Source: Rhodeus uyekii (taxonomy: Eukaryota; Chordata; Actinopteri; Cypriniformes; Acheilognathidae). Taken from it: a stretch of DNA of 64,000 nt. Every line of letters starts with the position of its first letter. The first letter of the stretch is position 1. The notes beneath the pieces are model-generated. The model saw only the letters and a list, made by a program, of their open reading frames with translations, searched no databases and was not told where the DNA came from. The DNA lies in assembly GCA_037043235.1 (NCBI GenBank), contig JAWRVZ010000016.1, forward strand, positions 3,199,001 to 3,263,000, written 5' to 3'. A program made the position numbers and the translations under genes. Positions 1 to 17,940 of the stretch are shown piece by piece.

Positions 1-1239
1 TGTTTTATTTTGGTTGTGTCTATTTGGATTACTAGATAATGAGCAGCGATTTTGAATAATGTGGGATCAGGGGTTGCCACACCAAATCTAACGCATCCTT
101 TTTACAGGAAAAGTGGAGTGATGGTCAAGTGTGGCCAGTGGAAAAGTGGTATTTAAACTTCCTACCACAGGTAATGGGTTGATTCATGGGTAACGACACA
201 TTTGAAGGTTTGGGAACAGATGAATGTCCTTTTTTCTACTTTTATTTTCCTCATAGTGCTCCAACTGCAAACAAATCCCCGATCTAACCTTTATCACAAT
301 GTCATCACTTAAAAAAAGAGAACAATTTCAAGTTGTTCCCTTCCGAGCTTTCCTTTAATATGGTCTCAGTCTGTCAGTAGCCATGTAAATCTCAAAAAGC
401 AATGGAAAATCCTCCGATTTGCATGCATAATGACTTACACATGGCCAGGAGAATTTGGTTTCCAAAAAAGCTGGCAAGAGTAGAGACATGCTCACCTGTG
501 TTGACTCTTGAAATTAAAGATATTCATTCACTTTAACGTACAAAAGCACACACTTTCAGCTTTATTTGTCATTTTGCTTTGTATTCAGTCTACTCATCTA
601 ACTTTTGTTAATTCGCAAAATTGAAAGCGGAGATGTACACAGTTGCAGAAATTGTAACAACTTTAATAACTCATATTTTCATACTTTCACTGACTGCAAT
701 TCACTATACATTTACACTGGGCTGTGAAGTGAACACAGAGCTTGTTGAAGACTGACTCATTTGTTTAGGTCATTTGTTTGTAGCACCTGTGTAAGCCCAC
801 ATGTGTTTTTAAAGTCTGTGTGTTTTTTGTGTTTCGACGGTCAGTGAGATCAGGCATTCCCTTTGTCAAGCTTGAAAACAAGGAACTAAATTTAGAATTC
901 TCTTTGGGAGATTCCTGATAAAAATCAAGCTGTGCCTGCCAAACGTTGGGTGGTAATAAGAAGTAAAGTTGGGCTGGAATGAAAAGTTCAGTATGCCCAT
1001 ATAGTTCTAAAAATGTAGAATTGAACACATGTATAGACTTTGGTGAATGCTTGTATTTTTCTGCTAATTTATTTGAGTATTTATTAATTTATACTAATCA
1101 AATAATACAGAAAAAAAGGTATCGTGGTTTCCACAAAAAAACATAGTTGAACTGTTTTCAACATTGATGATACTAATAATTATCCAAACTATTGATTTGC
1201 AGTGAATTGAACCTTTTCCACTCAGGTATTGAACTTTAA
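1..1239. other. Non-coding DNA, no gene seen
   Basis: AT-rich single-copy-looking sequence. Short open frames here have no recognisable domain and no codon-like pattern, and I see no clear repeat boundaries. Confidence 0.6.
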
Positions 1240-1607
1240 ATCAGTTCAGGAAGCGCCTCATCGTCAGATATCGGCGCTGGATCGTCAACATTTGCTTCTG
1301 AGAGAGGCGAAGAGGCTCCCACTCCACTCGTGCTCTCATTGGTCGATCTTGCGCCGGGAACCAATCACGTGTCTTGTCTGAGAGTCGTGGGCGTGTACAA
1401 AGCCTCTGAGAGAGTTTCTCTCTTTGTCTGGCATCCTGGGAAACCGTTTCTCTCGCATCACGATGAAGCAACGCTGCTTTCCTCAATACGGCTGCCGATA
1501 TGGTGGTATTTTTGAATTTTTATTTTTCGCTGAATATTTTTTAAACATTTGTGATGCACTGAAGCTGTGCATGTGAAACTTGAACCGCGAAGTGGCGAGG
1601 ATTACTG
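1240..1607 (-). mobile_element. pogo/Tigger-like MITE (one terminus)
   Basis: The right end, read on the minus strand, starts CAGTAATCCTCGCCACTTCG, which is a typical terminus of the 'CAGTAATCCCTCG' pogo/Tigger-like group. The body closely matches, in inverted orientation, the copy starting at 19378, including the stretch encoding the AGAGAAACTCTCTCAGAGGC segment. The opposite terminus is not clear, so the left boundary is approximate. No transposase is encoded. Confidence 0.65.
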
Positions 1608-2209
1608 TATTCGTTTATTGACCAAACGCCACATGAAACAGAACCTGTGATTTTGAAAAACTGTGCAAACACAGTTTACATAAACTTACTGCACTAACAA
1701 ACTCCTCAAAAAAAAAAAAAATATGGACCAGTGCCAAAGTCCAGACATTTCTTAACCTTAACAATATGGAGTTGTTGATGCTATTGAATGCCATGCTTAC
1801 ATGACGTCGCTGTCAGCCAGCTCACGTCACTACAGTTCCAACATAATTTTTTTCTCAGGTGACTGTAATGGTGACTAGTTTCTGGAACTATAACTGCAAC
1901 TGCAATTATAAGTGCAAAAAGCCCCTATTGACTGGCCTGATCTGTTTCTCTGAAAATGTATGTCATCATAAGATCATCAATCAGACAACAATAAGTTGGC
2001 AACTTATTGGCAACAATAAGTATCCCCAGTCCAAACAATTAAAGTCTAATTAAAAGGAAAGGTGATGTGACAGTGGTAAACATACCTCTGTACCAACATT
2101 TTTGGAATGTTGCAGCCATCAATCAAATCAAAATATGTTTATATGTTTAGAAAATGCTATTTTGTAAATCATTGGAAATATTTTCTTTGCAATTTTGTCA
2201 AAGAAACTA
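1608..2209. other. Non-coding DNA, no gene seen
   Basis: Contains a 13-base A tract near 1709 and no recognisable element. Confidence 0.5.
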
Positions 2210-2700
2210 TCCCATAATTTACTCATTCTCAAGCCATTCTAGGTGTTTATGACTTTCTTCTTCAGCCAAATACAATCAGAGTTATGTTAAGACACATCCT
2301 TGCTTTTCCAAGCTTTATAATGGGAGTGAATGGTACCTTTGAGTTAAAAGAGTTAGCCCTCTCTGTTAGAGTATAATTGCTGTAACAATGTTATTGTAAG
2401 TGGGGCGGCCTACGAACTCTTTGTGAGACTTGAAGCTTCTGCTGATGAAACTGCAAACTAAACTTCACTAAAATTTCTTCTATTGACTGCACTTCTGACT
2501 CCTGGTCTTCATTCAACAGGTCTGGCCCTCTGGTCTTAACTGTAAATCCCCTACAGTACCATTCACTCTCATTATAAAGCTTAGAAGAACCTAATAAAAA
2601 GAAATTTAAAAAGTTTAAATCCGATTGTGCTTGGCTGATAGTCATATACACAAAGGATGGCTTGAGGGTGAGTAAATTAAATACAATTTTGGGGGTACTA
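2210..2700. mobile_element. Foldback MITE
   Basis: The two ends are imperfect inverted repeats: the left arm near 2216-2275 (ATTTACTCATTCTCAAGCC and following bases) pairs with the right arm near 2630-2690, which contains GGCTTGAGGGTGAGTAAATT. It is a palindromic non-autonomous DNA element with no coding capacity. Exact termini and target duplication were not resolved. Confidence 0.6.
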
Positions 2701-3285
2701 ATCATTTAAAGAGAATGAACAAATCACAGATTCTTGATTTTTTCCACCAGATTAACTCCAAAATCCAATTTAACTCCTGTTTATGGCCCACAGTAGCTAC
2801 AGTCTAGAATTTGCTAACTTTGACAACCAGCAGGGGGAGCTGTGGTTCCTAAATGAACTTCCTGTCATCTCTGTTGCTCTTGGCCTGCTGCACAGTAAGC
2901 CTCCACGTGCTCATCACCCCCACCACTCTTACAAGGATCAACAGAGATGAATTTGTGTTATCAGTGCAAAAACAACAACAACAACAAAACATCTTCTCAT
3001 TCTGCCATGCTGTCTGGTGATGGTGACACACAAACAAACATAAGGTTCAAGTTTTTGTGTGTTCATTTTCTGTTAGCGTCAGCTAAATTATATTACTCTG
3101 CTGTGTGGCTGTATATGGAGAGATGATGTGCTGTGAGTGTTTATTAGTCTGCTCTAGGATAACAGCAAAAACACCCATTATCTGTTTCCACATTTTACTG
3201 GTTTAAATATCAAATAGAGCAGATTATTTGTTTCTCTCCAAAACATATAGCTATATAAAAAAACAAAATTCAGACTGTCATGTTG
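2701..3285. other. Non-coding DNA with an (AAC)n run
   Basis: A short trinucleotide microsatellite of AAC units lies near 2970-2988. No gene is recognised. Confidence 0.5.
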
Positions 3286-3556
3286 CTGAAAATTGAAATT
3301 CTGTCATCATTTACTTACCCTCATGCTATTTAATTCATGTATGACTTTCTTCTGCAGAACATGTTTTTTTTCATACAGTGTAAGTCAATAGGGTCCAAAC
3401 AACATTGAACACCATTGACTTTCATTATAGACAAAAAAAACAAAAACAAAAAAAAAAACACAGAAGATATTTTCCTTTTGCAAGGACGGAATAAAGTCAA
3501 GTTGGGTTGGAACGACATGAGGATTTTTAATTTTTGGGTGAACTATCGCTTTAAGT
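3286..3556. mobile_element. Foldback MITE of the 'TTGGGTGAACTATC' family
   Basis: The left arm has the family motif AATTCTGTCATCATTTACTT followed by ACCCTCATG. The right arm ends TTTTTGGGTGAACTATCGCTTT after GACATGAGG. This palindromic element is very common in cyprinid genomes, where it ends at TTCACCCAAAAATG-type termini. The left outermost bases are missing. Open frames inside are products of the repeat and are not genes. Confidence 0.7.
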
Positions 3557-6486
3557 GTATAGCTTCTCTTTCCCGTCAGGGTCAAATAGTTTTGCAGAAA
3601 CATCTGTTGTATCTAAAAGTAGCGCTGTGGGGTGTTAAACACAACAACACATTTGGTCATGTCACTGTAATACTTTTCTCCATTGAACAATAGTTTTGTC
3701 ACTCTTGAATGCAAAAAAAAGCCTTGTTTTAATATGGCCATATAGGGTAAACGTCCATTTAGGTTACCTTACGATAAGACGATAAAATACGTTAAAATCT
3801 TCAGAACAGCTTTTGCTATAATCAGTCTTCTGTGTTTGTACTGACGACACATTTCTGCCCAATCTCACACGGCTCATGAAACAGTTCATTAGTCAACATC
3901 CATTTATGATTCATGAAAGCTCAGTTCTTTCACTTTAATAGCTATTAAAATAATCGTTCTACCAAGATGCTCGATTTTAAGGCTAATTATGATCATTACG
4001 CTTTTATGGGGTTAGTCTGATTAACTTTAAGATTGATAAGGCTTTTTAAAGATTTATAGAACGCATCCTTAAGCTTCTAATGGAGGACGAGTAGAAATTG
4101 TGCAAGCACAGTTCAACAGTTCGTGGTTGTAATCCAAAAATGTTAGTTATAATATTGGACTAAAACTTACTGACTTTGCAGGGTGTAACTACTTCCCAAA
4201 AATGGAAAATGTGTGTGTGCGCTAGGCTTTCTTTTCCACAGAGATAAACTTTATTCTCAATCAATAAGGCCTACAATCAGGTTCAAAAATAGCCATAACA
4301 TAAAGAAAAACTTTTATGATTTAATTCATTATTGTACATGGCAGGTTTTCATGCTTATTTATTTTCTAAAAAGCATACAAATTTATTTTCACATCATACA
4401 AATTCATATGAAATTACCGCCATGTTTTTTCATACGAATCGGGTTGGTACTATTTGTCATTCACCTTTTAATCGAGACCATGATGCTCCTATTCAAAATA
4501 AATTGTTTGCTAAATTATTCTGCAGATTCATGTAGCAAATAGAAACTGAGTGAAATGTTGAATATAAATATTTTTTAATTCCAATCTGCTTCGTGGAACC
4601 CAAAGTGAGACATTATGTATTCCAGTAGTCTGTCTGCGCATGCATAATTGATGTCTGCTATGAGACACTAGCAGTCTGATTTGATAGGATGACAGTGGAG
4701 CAGACGTGGGTCTCGCTGAAGACAGCTGGAAGCCTGACATGAGCTCTAATGATTCACATCAGGAGGTAGATGTGGCCATCTCCAGGAAAATGATTTGTAG
4801 GAAAAAAAGCATAAATCAACGGAAATGGGATGAAACCTTGACAAATTGCAAACATTGAGTACCAGTTAGCCATGTTTGCAACTAGTCGCAGCCTGAGGCG
4901 ACACACCCGCACACCACCTAAAACTGAGTAGACACAAAACCGCTCCAAGCGCCAATCCAATAACCCGCAATAGAGTATATATTGCAGCAATGATGTATTT
5001 TTGTAGGCCAAAACCCAGAAACAGGTTAGCATTTTAGCATCGTCCCAAAGGCAATGGTTCTTTTCAATGGGTTTTGGTTAAGAGCCTGAAATACAATGCG
5101 GATAAGATATTTTTTAAATATTTTAAAACATTTAAAAAAAACCTGTGTGTGTGTTTAAGCTTTTACTTGTCTTGGTTGCTAACAAGTGTCAAAATGAGAC
5201 TACAGAAATTGCTTGACATTAAACGTTATCCCACTCACTCAGTAGTCAACTTTCACACCCTTGTTAATCATGCTCTTGAAACGATTCTGACTCTGACTTT
5301 GGGGAAAATGATTTTATATAGCTTCCGGAAGCTTAATGGTGGTGTTGTTGAGGTCATGTGACACTAGTGTGTTTTGTTTATAGTCTATGTTTAGCTTTTG
5401 TCTTCTGGTTATTGTATTTTAGGCTTCAAAATTCACAATGAAGATGATCATGATGAATAAAACCTGTAAGAATCACTTTTTTTTGGTTGCAGAGCTTATT
5501 TCTGTAACAATCTAAAACCCAATGAAAGATCCTATTGGGTTTTTTGTAGAGGTAAACAGGGTGATGATAACGACACATATCACTGCAGTTCTCTATAGAG
5601 TACATTAACACCCGCACCCTTCTTCCTTATTTTCCCCATAGGGATTTAAAAAAAGTCTTTGTTAAAGAGTTATAAGCCATGAACCAAGCCAGCCAGCTAA
5701 AGCCATGCAAAAACGTTTTTGAAAATTGGACAAAAAGTTAGAAGTACAAGATTGTGTACTTAACTGTTTTAATGAGGGAAAGAACTACAATACCATGAAG
5801 CATTGTGAACAGCATAATCAAAAAAACCAAAACAAGGAACTTCGTAATTGGAATTTATGAATGTTGAATAAATATATAAAACCATTTTTTTTTGTTATGC
5901 ATAAAATATGCACATATAGTGTATATATATATATATACTCACACACACATATTTAAGCATTTTGTAATTTGCAGTGCTTGAGACTGGGCAGAGCTAAAGA
6001 GATCTTTTGGCATGTATGGCCTTTTTTTGACTGATTGGTGTAATTTGTGTAAAGCATCATGGGTAATGTAGTTTTTCACCAGGAATCCAGCTGTTAAGCA
6101 TGCTTATTTAAAAAATAAGCTGAAAAAAAGTGGGCAAACATCATTGATTAACCACCTCGTAGCTCACAGACTGTCTTTAAAGGTTTTTATCTATCGTTCA
6201 AAATCAATTTGCCTATGTTTTTACTTCCGGATCCCAACTGTTGCATCCTATAGGACCATATTTAAAGTTGATAATCAAAAGTCTGGCAACATAATCAAGT
6301 ATAGATCTTTGAGTTCCACCTCACATTTTCCTCTGAAATATGGTTTTATATTTCAAATGTTATTACTCAATACTATCTTTGAGACTGACACAATTAGCTG
6401 TAGACCTATAATTAAATTACAGTTATGTACAGTTTATTATACAGATGATATCATCAAACAGATCTTTACAATGTTTAGGCATTTTA
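3557..6486. other. Non-coding DNA, no gene seen
   Basis: Mostly unique AT-rich sequence. A compound (TA)n/(CA)n microsatellite lies at about 5920-5950. The 158-codon frame at 6144-6620 has no recognisable domain, shows no splice or promoter context, and runs into the LTR beginning at 6487. Not called as a gene. Confidence 0.55.
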
Positions 6487-6794
6487 TATCACACTTTATA
6501 AAGTCCAAAGATGAGGAAGAAGTATCACAACATTCCAACACGAATCATTTGCCAAGCACTCATTCCTCTATTTATACAGAAATAATCTCAGATAATCCAC
6601 AACATGACAATGTGTCTTAACACAAACAATAACCGACCAAAAAGGATAATGAACTATGTGCTATGAGCTATGTGATCAAATTATTATCTATGGAAACAAA
6701 CCAGTGGCAGGAAATGTGAACAAAGATGACAGGAAATAATAACAAGCAAACTAAAAGTCCATGAAAATGAAACCTAAATAGACAGTTTGTGACA
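6487..6794 (-). repeat. LTR (downstream copy) of the 6.5-8.1 kb element
   Basis: 308 bp. Aligns collinearly with 7827-8127 from CACACTTTATAAAGTCC through the shared block CTATGGAAACAAACCAGTGG to the end TTGTGACA. First bases mutated (TATCAC instead of TGTCAC). Confidence 0.85.
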
Positions 6795-7826
6795 TTACGC
6801 CCTCTCTGTGAAGGCGGAGTCTCGCACTAGGGTAAGGGAGCGGAGGTGGCTTAGGAGGCAGTCGAGGAGCAGGCGAAGGGTTGGTCTCTGGAGGGATGGA
6901 TGGCAGGAAAGGCCAGGAAGGGACTGGGGGTGGCACAAACCAGGGATGTGATCAGGGCAGAACAGAAGGTGGTAGAAGCCAGAGTGATGTGGTGATGGGA
7001 TGATCCCCAGATGCCCAGCCTAGCGCCCCATGGCGTCATTGCCGGAGAGAGGAACCATGGTGTTACAGAATTAAAGCCACCATGGGGATGAATGATGGTT
7101 ACGTCGACGATGGGGACATTGAAGGCATCGACGACTGTGGCAGAGCTGCTGCACTGACCCTCTGAGGTTGAGCTGGAGATACAGAAGGCTGCGTCGGAAA
7201 TGGTGTGACTAAGGACAGTCGCAAAGCCTGAGAGAGGGATGGCAGAGCCTGGTGATGTCGAGGGCCCAATGGTCGCCAGAGGAGCCGAGGATGGGAGCAA
7301 CGGGAGCAATGGGAGCAGTAGAGGCAGAGCAGTTATAGTGATGGCCTGAGGTGGAGTAGCGGGGACAACGGCCTGAGCCGGATCAAGGATGGCTCATGGG
7401 ATGCCCCAGGTGAATCCCCGACACAGTGAGGAAGTAAGGGATGAACATTGGACTACACAGGAGATGAGGAAGACAGGGCTGGAGCTAGAGGTGGTGGTAG
7501 AAGAGGAAGGGTGGGACCAACAAATCAGGAACTCCTCAAACTCCCTCAAAACTCTACTAGTATATCCTCTGTCACGGACTCAATGGGTGGCTCGCATGCT
7601 AGGACAGACATAATGGGCTCAGGCTCCGGAATTATGGTGGGCACATCCACTTCTCTTAGTGTTGCCAGCTCCATCGCGGAAGGAGCTGGCACTCTAGAAG
7701 TAGAAACTCTGTAGACATAGCAGAATAGAGTCCTTGCATGTGAGTGGGTGAAGTAAAGGATGTAGTCCAGCAAAATTGTGGCTTCTTCTTTCCATCGCAG
7801 CAAACTCAGCTTGACGTCGGTTATTC

Positions 7827-8127
7827 TGTCACACTTTATAAAGTCCAAAGATGAGGAAGGAGAATCAGAAGGTTCCAGCACGAATGTATTTAATACAGGA
7901 ATAAACTCATAAAATACACAATGTGTTTTAACACAAACAATAACCCAGAAATGAGGAAACACAAGGACTTAAATATACAATGATAACAAACTCAGATACA
8001 AACAGCTGTGTGATAAAATTAACATCTATGGAAACAAACCAGTGGTGTTAAATGTGAATATAGAGAACAGGAAATGAAACAAACTAAAAATCAATGAAAA
8101 TGAAAACTAAACAGAGAGCTTGTGACA
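7827..8127 (-). repeat. LTR (upstream copy) of the 6.5-8.1 kb element
   Basis: 301 bp, starts TGTCACAC and ends TTGTGACA on the plus strand. On the minus strand it carries an ATTAAA hexamer near 7885-7890, a possible polyadenylation signal about 430 bp beyond the rgs18 stop codon. Confidence 0.85.
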
Positions 8128-8319
8128 TTTTAAACATGTAGATTAAATTAATCTTGCCATGAAATCTTTCAAGCAGAACCAAATGTTTGACAATCATAAC
8201 AGAATGATTAGTATTTAAATACCAGCCCACAGGAACTAAGGTTAATAAATAGCTATATGGTGTCACCTGATCAAGTGCTATTGACAATATACAACAAAAA
8301 CTAGCATTACAGTACAAAT

Positions 8320-14549
<6,230 letters not shown>

Positions 14550-14675
14550 GCTCTTCCCTTTAGTTGACACTCACAGAACAACACAGCAGGTTCTCAGTCT
14601 AGTGCAAATGACAAGAAACTGAAGCTCATATTTGTGTTAAGTGTATTAAGAGGTCATTTCCCATACCTGTCAAGA

Positions 14676-14690
14676 TGACTTCCTGCCAGG
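14676..14690 (-). promoter_or_regulatory. Candidate ETS site upstream of rgs18
   Basis: On the minus strand CAGGAAGTCATC contains a GGAAGT core about 130 bp before the start codon. ETS factors commonly drive blood-cell genes, which fits rgs18, but such cores are frequent by chance. No clear TATA box is seen between 14550 and 14750. Confidence 0.25.
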
Positions 14691-14930
14691 GAAACTACCC
14701 TGCAGTTTACTGAAATATATGTCTATTTGACTTTGCTTGCTGTAGTATATCCATCTGCTGGCAAACTTTATAAAAATGTTCAGTTTTACTTAAATATCTT
14801 CTAAGCGAAAGCAGGATGGTGGATTGTCACCATGTGGTTTCCGATGTATAGGGGACAGACTGAAGACAGGGCTGTGTTAGGATTTAACAGCCAGTATTTA
14901 TGGATTATGCTATATATTACTGTAACACAG

Positions 14931-15178
14931 TTTGTAGTTCAGGAAAGAAGAAGGCGGGAACTGGTGCTTGTTTCAACTTTAATAAGAAAATAAACAAATA
15001 CAAAATCAAAGTAATGTCAGCAGTCCCTCATGGACGACTGCTGCACACACAAACACAAAATACAACATAAAGTCCAGGCCTGGTCCTCTCTCATTCTTCA
15101 CTGGTGTCACTACTCCTTTTATACCTCTGCTTCTCTGTGAGATATGCCCCTCCGGCTCACTACACCCTGCTCGCTACA
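14931..15178 (-). repeat. LTR (downstream copy) of the 14.9-16.0 kb element
   Basis: 248 bp ending GCTCGCTACA on the plus strand, directly followed by the purine tract of the interior (CCCCCAACTCCTCT on plus). Confidence 0.75.
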
Positions 15179-15721
15179 TACCCCCAACTCCTCTCGCATG
15201 GGGTCACAGTGGCCACGGCACCTGGGGGTAAGAACAGATGAGACAGAAGCATGAGGAGCGATAGAGATGATAGAAACAGTAAAAGAAATAACAATAAATT
15301 CTTGGTCCGGTTCCCTAAACATGCTAGCTCTCGGCCCTCAGCGAACCGAGAGTCTCTTCCTCACACTGCCATGTGATGGTACTGGGCGTTGCTCGGTGGA
15401 CAGCCTGATGCTCCTCCACTTCCTGGCAGCTGATGATGGCTCCTCCTTCCGAGGGCAGCCGGTAGCGAGTCCCGCATTCCCTGCTCCTCCCGATCGCGGT
15501 GGACGGCAGCAGGCTCCGGCACTTAGGCTAAAAGGGCAACCACCCTGGATGGCAACCACCCCAATTTGTTCCAGGAGCACGGCGCCAAGCTCTCCTTCAC
15601 AGCCAATGCTTCTTCGCTTCAGCACCACTGCCTCAAGCAGCTGTTGGTGGGCCTCCCCTCATCTCTGCTGCCCAACCTCCACAGCACCATGATCCCTCAC
15701 AGTAAGGGCTCTGCGACAGCG

Positions 15722-16012
15722 TGTCCCTCGGGTTTCCTTCCAGGTTTCAGCAACAATGTAAATAACTTTAATAATAAAATAAACAAATACAACATCAACG
15801 TAATGGTGGCAGTCCCTCACGGACGACTGCAACCCACACAAACACAAAATACAACAAAGTCCAGGCCTGATTCTCTCTCGTCCTTCCCTGGCATCGGCTC
15901 CTCCTTTTATGCCTCTGCTTCTCTGGGCGAGTGCACAGGTGACACTCATTCTCAATTATGCCACCGGCCTCGCACCATTCTTAGGTTCCTCGGCCCCGCC
16001 CTGCTCGCTACA
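15722..16012 (-). repeat. LTR (upstream copy) of the 14.9-16.0 kb element
   Basis: About 290 bp; the 5' side of the repeat on the plus strand has diverged from its partner, so its left edge is approximate. It ends CTGCTCGCTACA. Confidence 0.7.
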
Positions 16013-16242
16013 TTTACTTATCCATTGCAGACACAAAGATTGGTGTTGTCCTGAATTTATTTTCTTGTAAAGGTGAATGAGAAATATGAATTTCTTAAAA
16101 CAATTAAAGCAATTTCCCTGCTCTTAGAAAAGCATTGTTTTAGTGTTAGTTGCAAAATTAATCAAATGTTTTGATTGAATCTAAAATGTCAAGTAAAAAT
16201 GTGTAAATAAGTTTTGTTTTTCATTATCTTGTTAAATATATT

Positions 16243-17442
16243 AGGAACACCATACTAATACTGTGTTAGACCCCCTTTCGCCTTCAGAATTACCTTAATT
16301 CTACATGTAATTCTTCATGTTCTACAGAAATGTTGGCCCATATTGATAGGATAGCATCTTGCAGTTAATGGAGATTTGTGGGGTGCACATCCAGGATACG
16401 AAGCTCCCGTTCCGCCACATCCCAAAGATGCTTTATTGGGTTGAGATCTGGTGACTGTGGGGTCATTTTAGTGCAGTGAACTCATTGTCTTGTTCAAGAA
16501 ACCAATTTGAAATGATTCGAGCTTTGTGACATGGTGCATTATCCTGGAAGTAGCATCAGAGGATGGGTACATGGGGGTCATAAAGGGATGGACATGGTCA
16601 GAAACAATGCTCAGGCAGGCCGTGGTATTTAAATGATGCCCAATTGGCACTAAGGGGCCTAAAGTGTGCCAAGAAAACATCCCCCACACCATTACACCAC
16701 CACCACCAGCCTGCACAGTGGTAACAAGGCATAATGGATCCATGTTCTCATTCTGTTTACGCCAAATTCTGACTCTACCATCTGAATATCTCAACAGAAA
16801 TCGAGACTCATCAGACCAGGCAACATTTTTCAAGTCTTCAACTGTCCAATTTTGGTGAAAGCAAAAAGTTACACAAGTTTTGGTGAACTTAGCAAATTGT
16901 AGCCTCATCTCCATTTGTAGTGGAGATGAGTGGTACCCGGTGGGGTCTTCTGCTATTGTTGCCCATCCGCCTCAAGGTTGTGCATGTTGTGGCTTCACAA
17001 ATGCTTTGCTTGGTTGTAACAAGTGGTTATTTCAGTCAAAGTTGCTCTTCTATCAGTTTGAATCAGTCGCTCATTCTCCTCTGACCTCTAGCATCAACAA
17101 GGCATTTTTGCCCACAGGACTGCCGCATACTGGATGTTTTTCCCTTTTCACACCATTCTTTGTGTGAAAAGGGAAATGGTTATGCGTGAACCCTAGAAAT
17201 GGTTGTGTGTGAAAATCCCAGTAACTGAGCAGATTGTGAAATACTCAGACTGGCCCGTCTGGCACCAACAACCATGCCACGCTCAAAATGGCTTAAATCA
17301 CCTTTCTTTCCCATTCTGACATTCAGTTTGGAGTTCAGGAGATTGTCTTGACCAGGAACACACCCCTAAATGCATTGAAGCAACTGCCACGTGATTGGTT
17401 GATTAGATAATTGCACTAATGAGAAATTGAACAGGTGTTCCT
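16243..17442 (-). pseudogene. Tc1/mariner transposon with broken transposase
   Basis: The ends are inverted (AGGAACACC at 16243 and GGTGTTCCT ending 17442), giving a 1.2-kb element of normal Tc1 length. The longest remaining minus-strand frame, 16914-16468, carries WSDESRF with the first catalytic Asp, the GGGGVMVWGMFSWHTLGPL block and HVHPFM of DDE transposases. The frame is then lost before the second Asp and Glu blocks, which continue in other frames towards 16380. Dead copy. Confidence 0.82.
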
Positions 17443-17479
17443 TAAAATCCTTTAGGTGAGCGTACATTCACTGGCCATT

Positions 17480-17940
17480 GGGTTGGAGCTACTTTTGCCT
17501 ACAGAACTGCCTTAATTCTAGTTGGCATAGATTGAGTATAGTGAACTCATTATCATGTCTAAGAAACCAGTTTGAGATGATTTGAGCTTTATAACATGAT
17601 GGTATCCTGTTGGAAGTAGCCATCAGAAGATGGAAACACTGTGGCTATAAAGGGGTGGAGATGGTCAGCAACAATACTGTGATTGTTTACAAAGTTGGGG
17701 TGTTTAAACAATGCTCAATTGATACTCTAGGGCCAAAAGTGTGGCAAGAAAATATCCCCCACATCATTACACCACCAGCAGCAGTCCAATTACACCAAAT
17801 TCTGACCCTAACATCTGAATGTCACTGCAGAAAGCGAGACTCATCCCTGAAGCAATGTTTTTCCAATCTTCTATTGTCCAATTTTGTTGCCCCTGAAATG
17901 CAACTCCCCCCCCCCCCCAATACTCAATATTCTGAATAAT
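17480..17940 (-). pseudogene. Second, partial Tc1 transposon copy
   Basis: Shares the same order of blocks as the neighbouring element (ACTCATT...AAGAAACCA...TTTGAGATGATT, then CACCACCA). It is more diverged, is in the same orientation, and lacks recognisable termini. It ends at a nine-base C run near 17907. Confidence 0.65.

Larger units (their letters stand above)
6487..8127 (-). mobile_element. Non-autonomous LTR retrotransposon (TRIM/LARD-like)
   Basis: Two direct LTRs (6487-6794 and 7827-8127) flank about 1.03 kb of internal DNA. The element is bordered by identical 5-bp target duplications, TTTTA at 6482-6486 and 8128-8132. Read on the minus strand the LTRs begin TGTCACAA and end GTGTGACA (TGTGATA in the left copy). 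A purine-rich tract (AGAGAGGGCG) lies just before the downstream LTR, as expected of a polypurine tract. I see no gag or pol motif in the internal part; the 152-codon minus frame at 6851-7309 is low complexity. The element lies 193 bp past the rgs18 stop and in the same orientation. Confidence 0.85.
14931..16012 (-). mobile_element. Second short non-autonomous LTR retrotransposon
   Basis: Direct LTRs at 14931-15178 and about 15722-16012 share AAATAAACAAATACAA, GCAGTCCCTCA, GGACGACTGC and AGTCCAGGCCTG. Read on the minus strand both begin TGTAGCGAGCAGGG. A purine tract (AGAGGAGTTGGGGG) precedes the downstream LTR. Flanks ATTAC (14926-14930) and TTTAC (16013-16017) match at four of five bases, consistent with a worn target duplication. 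The 540-bp interior has no gag or pol motif that I recognise. Confidence 0.78.

Noticed and set aside
4213..4542. 109-codon hydrophobic frame
   Set aside because: AT-rich chance frame with a second overlapping frame of similar length and no family features.
6144..6620. 158-codon open frame
   Set aside because: Crosses into the LTR at 6487, has no domain, and has no splice or promoter context.
6851..7309. 152-codon minus-strand frame inside the LTR element as a gag gene
   Set aside because: Ser/Pro/Thr-rich, low complexity, without capsid or zinc-knuckle motifs.
15267..15692. 141-codon frame as a gene upstream of rgs18
   Set aside because: It is the interior of a short LTR element; both strands are open by GC bias only.
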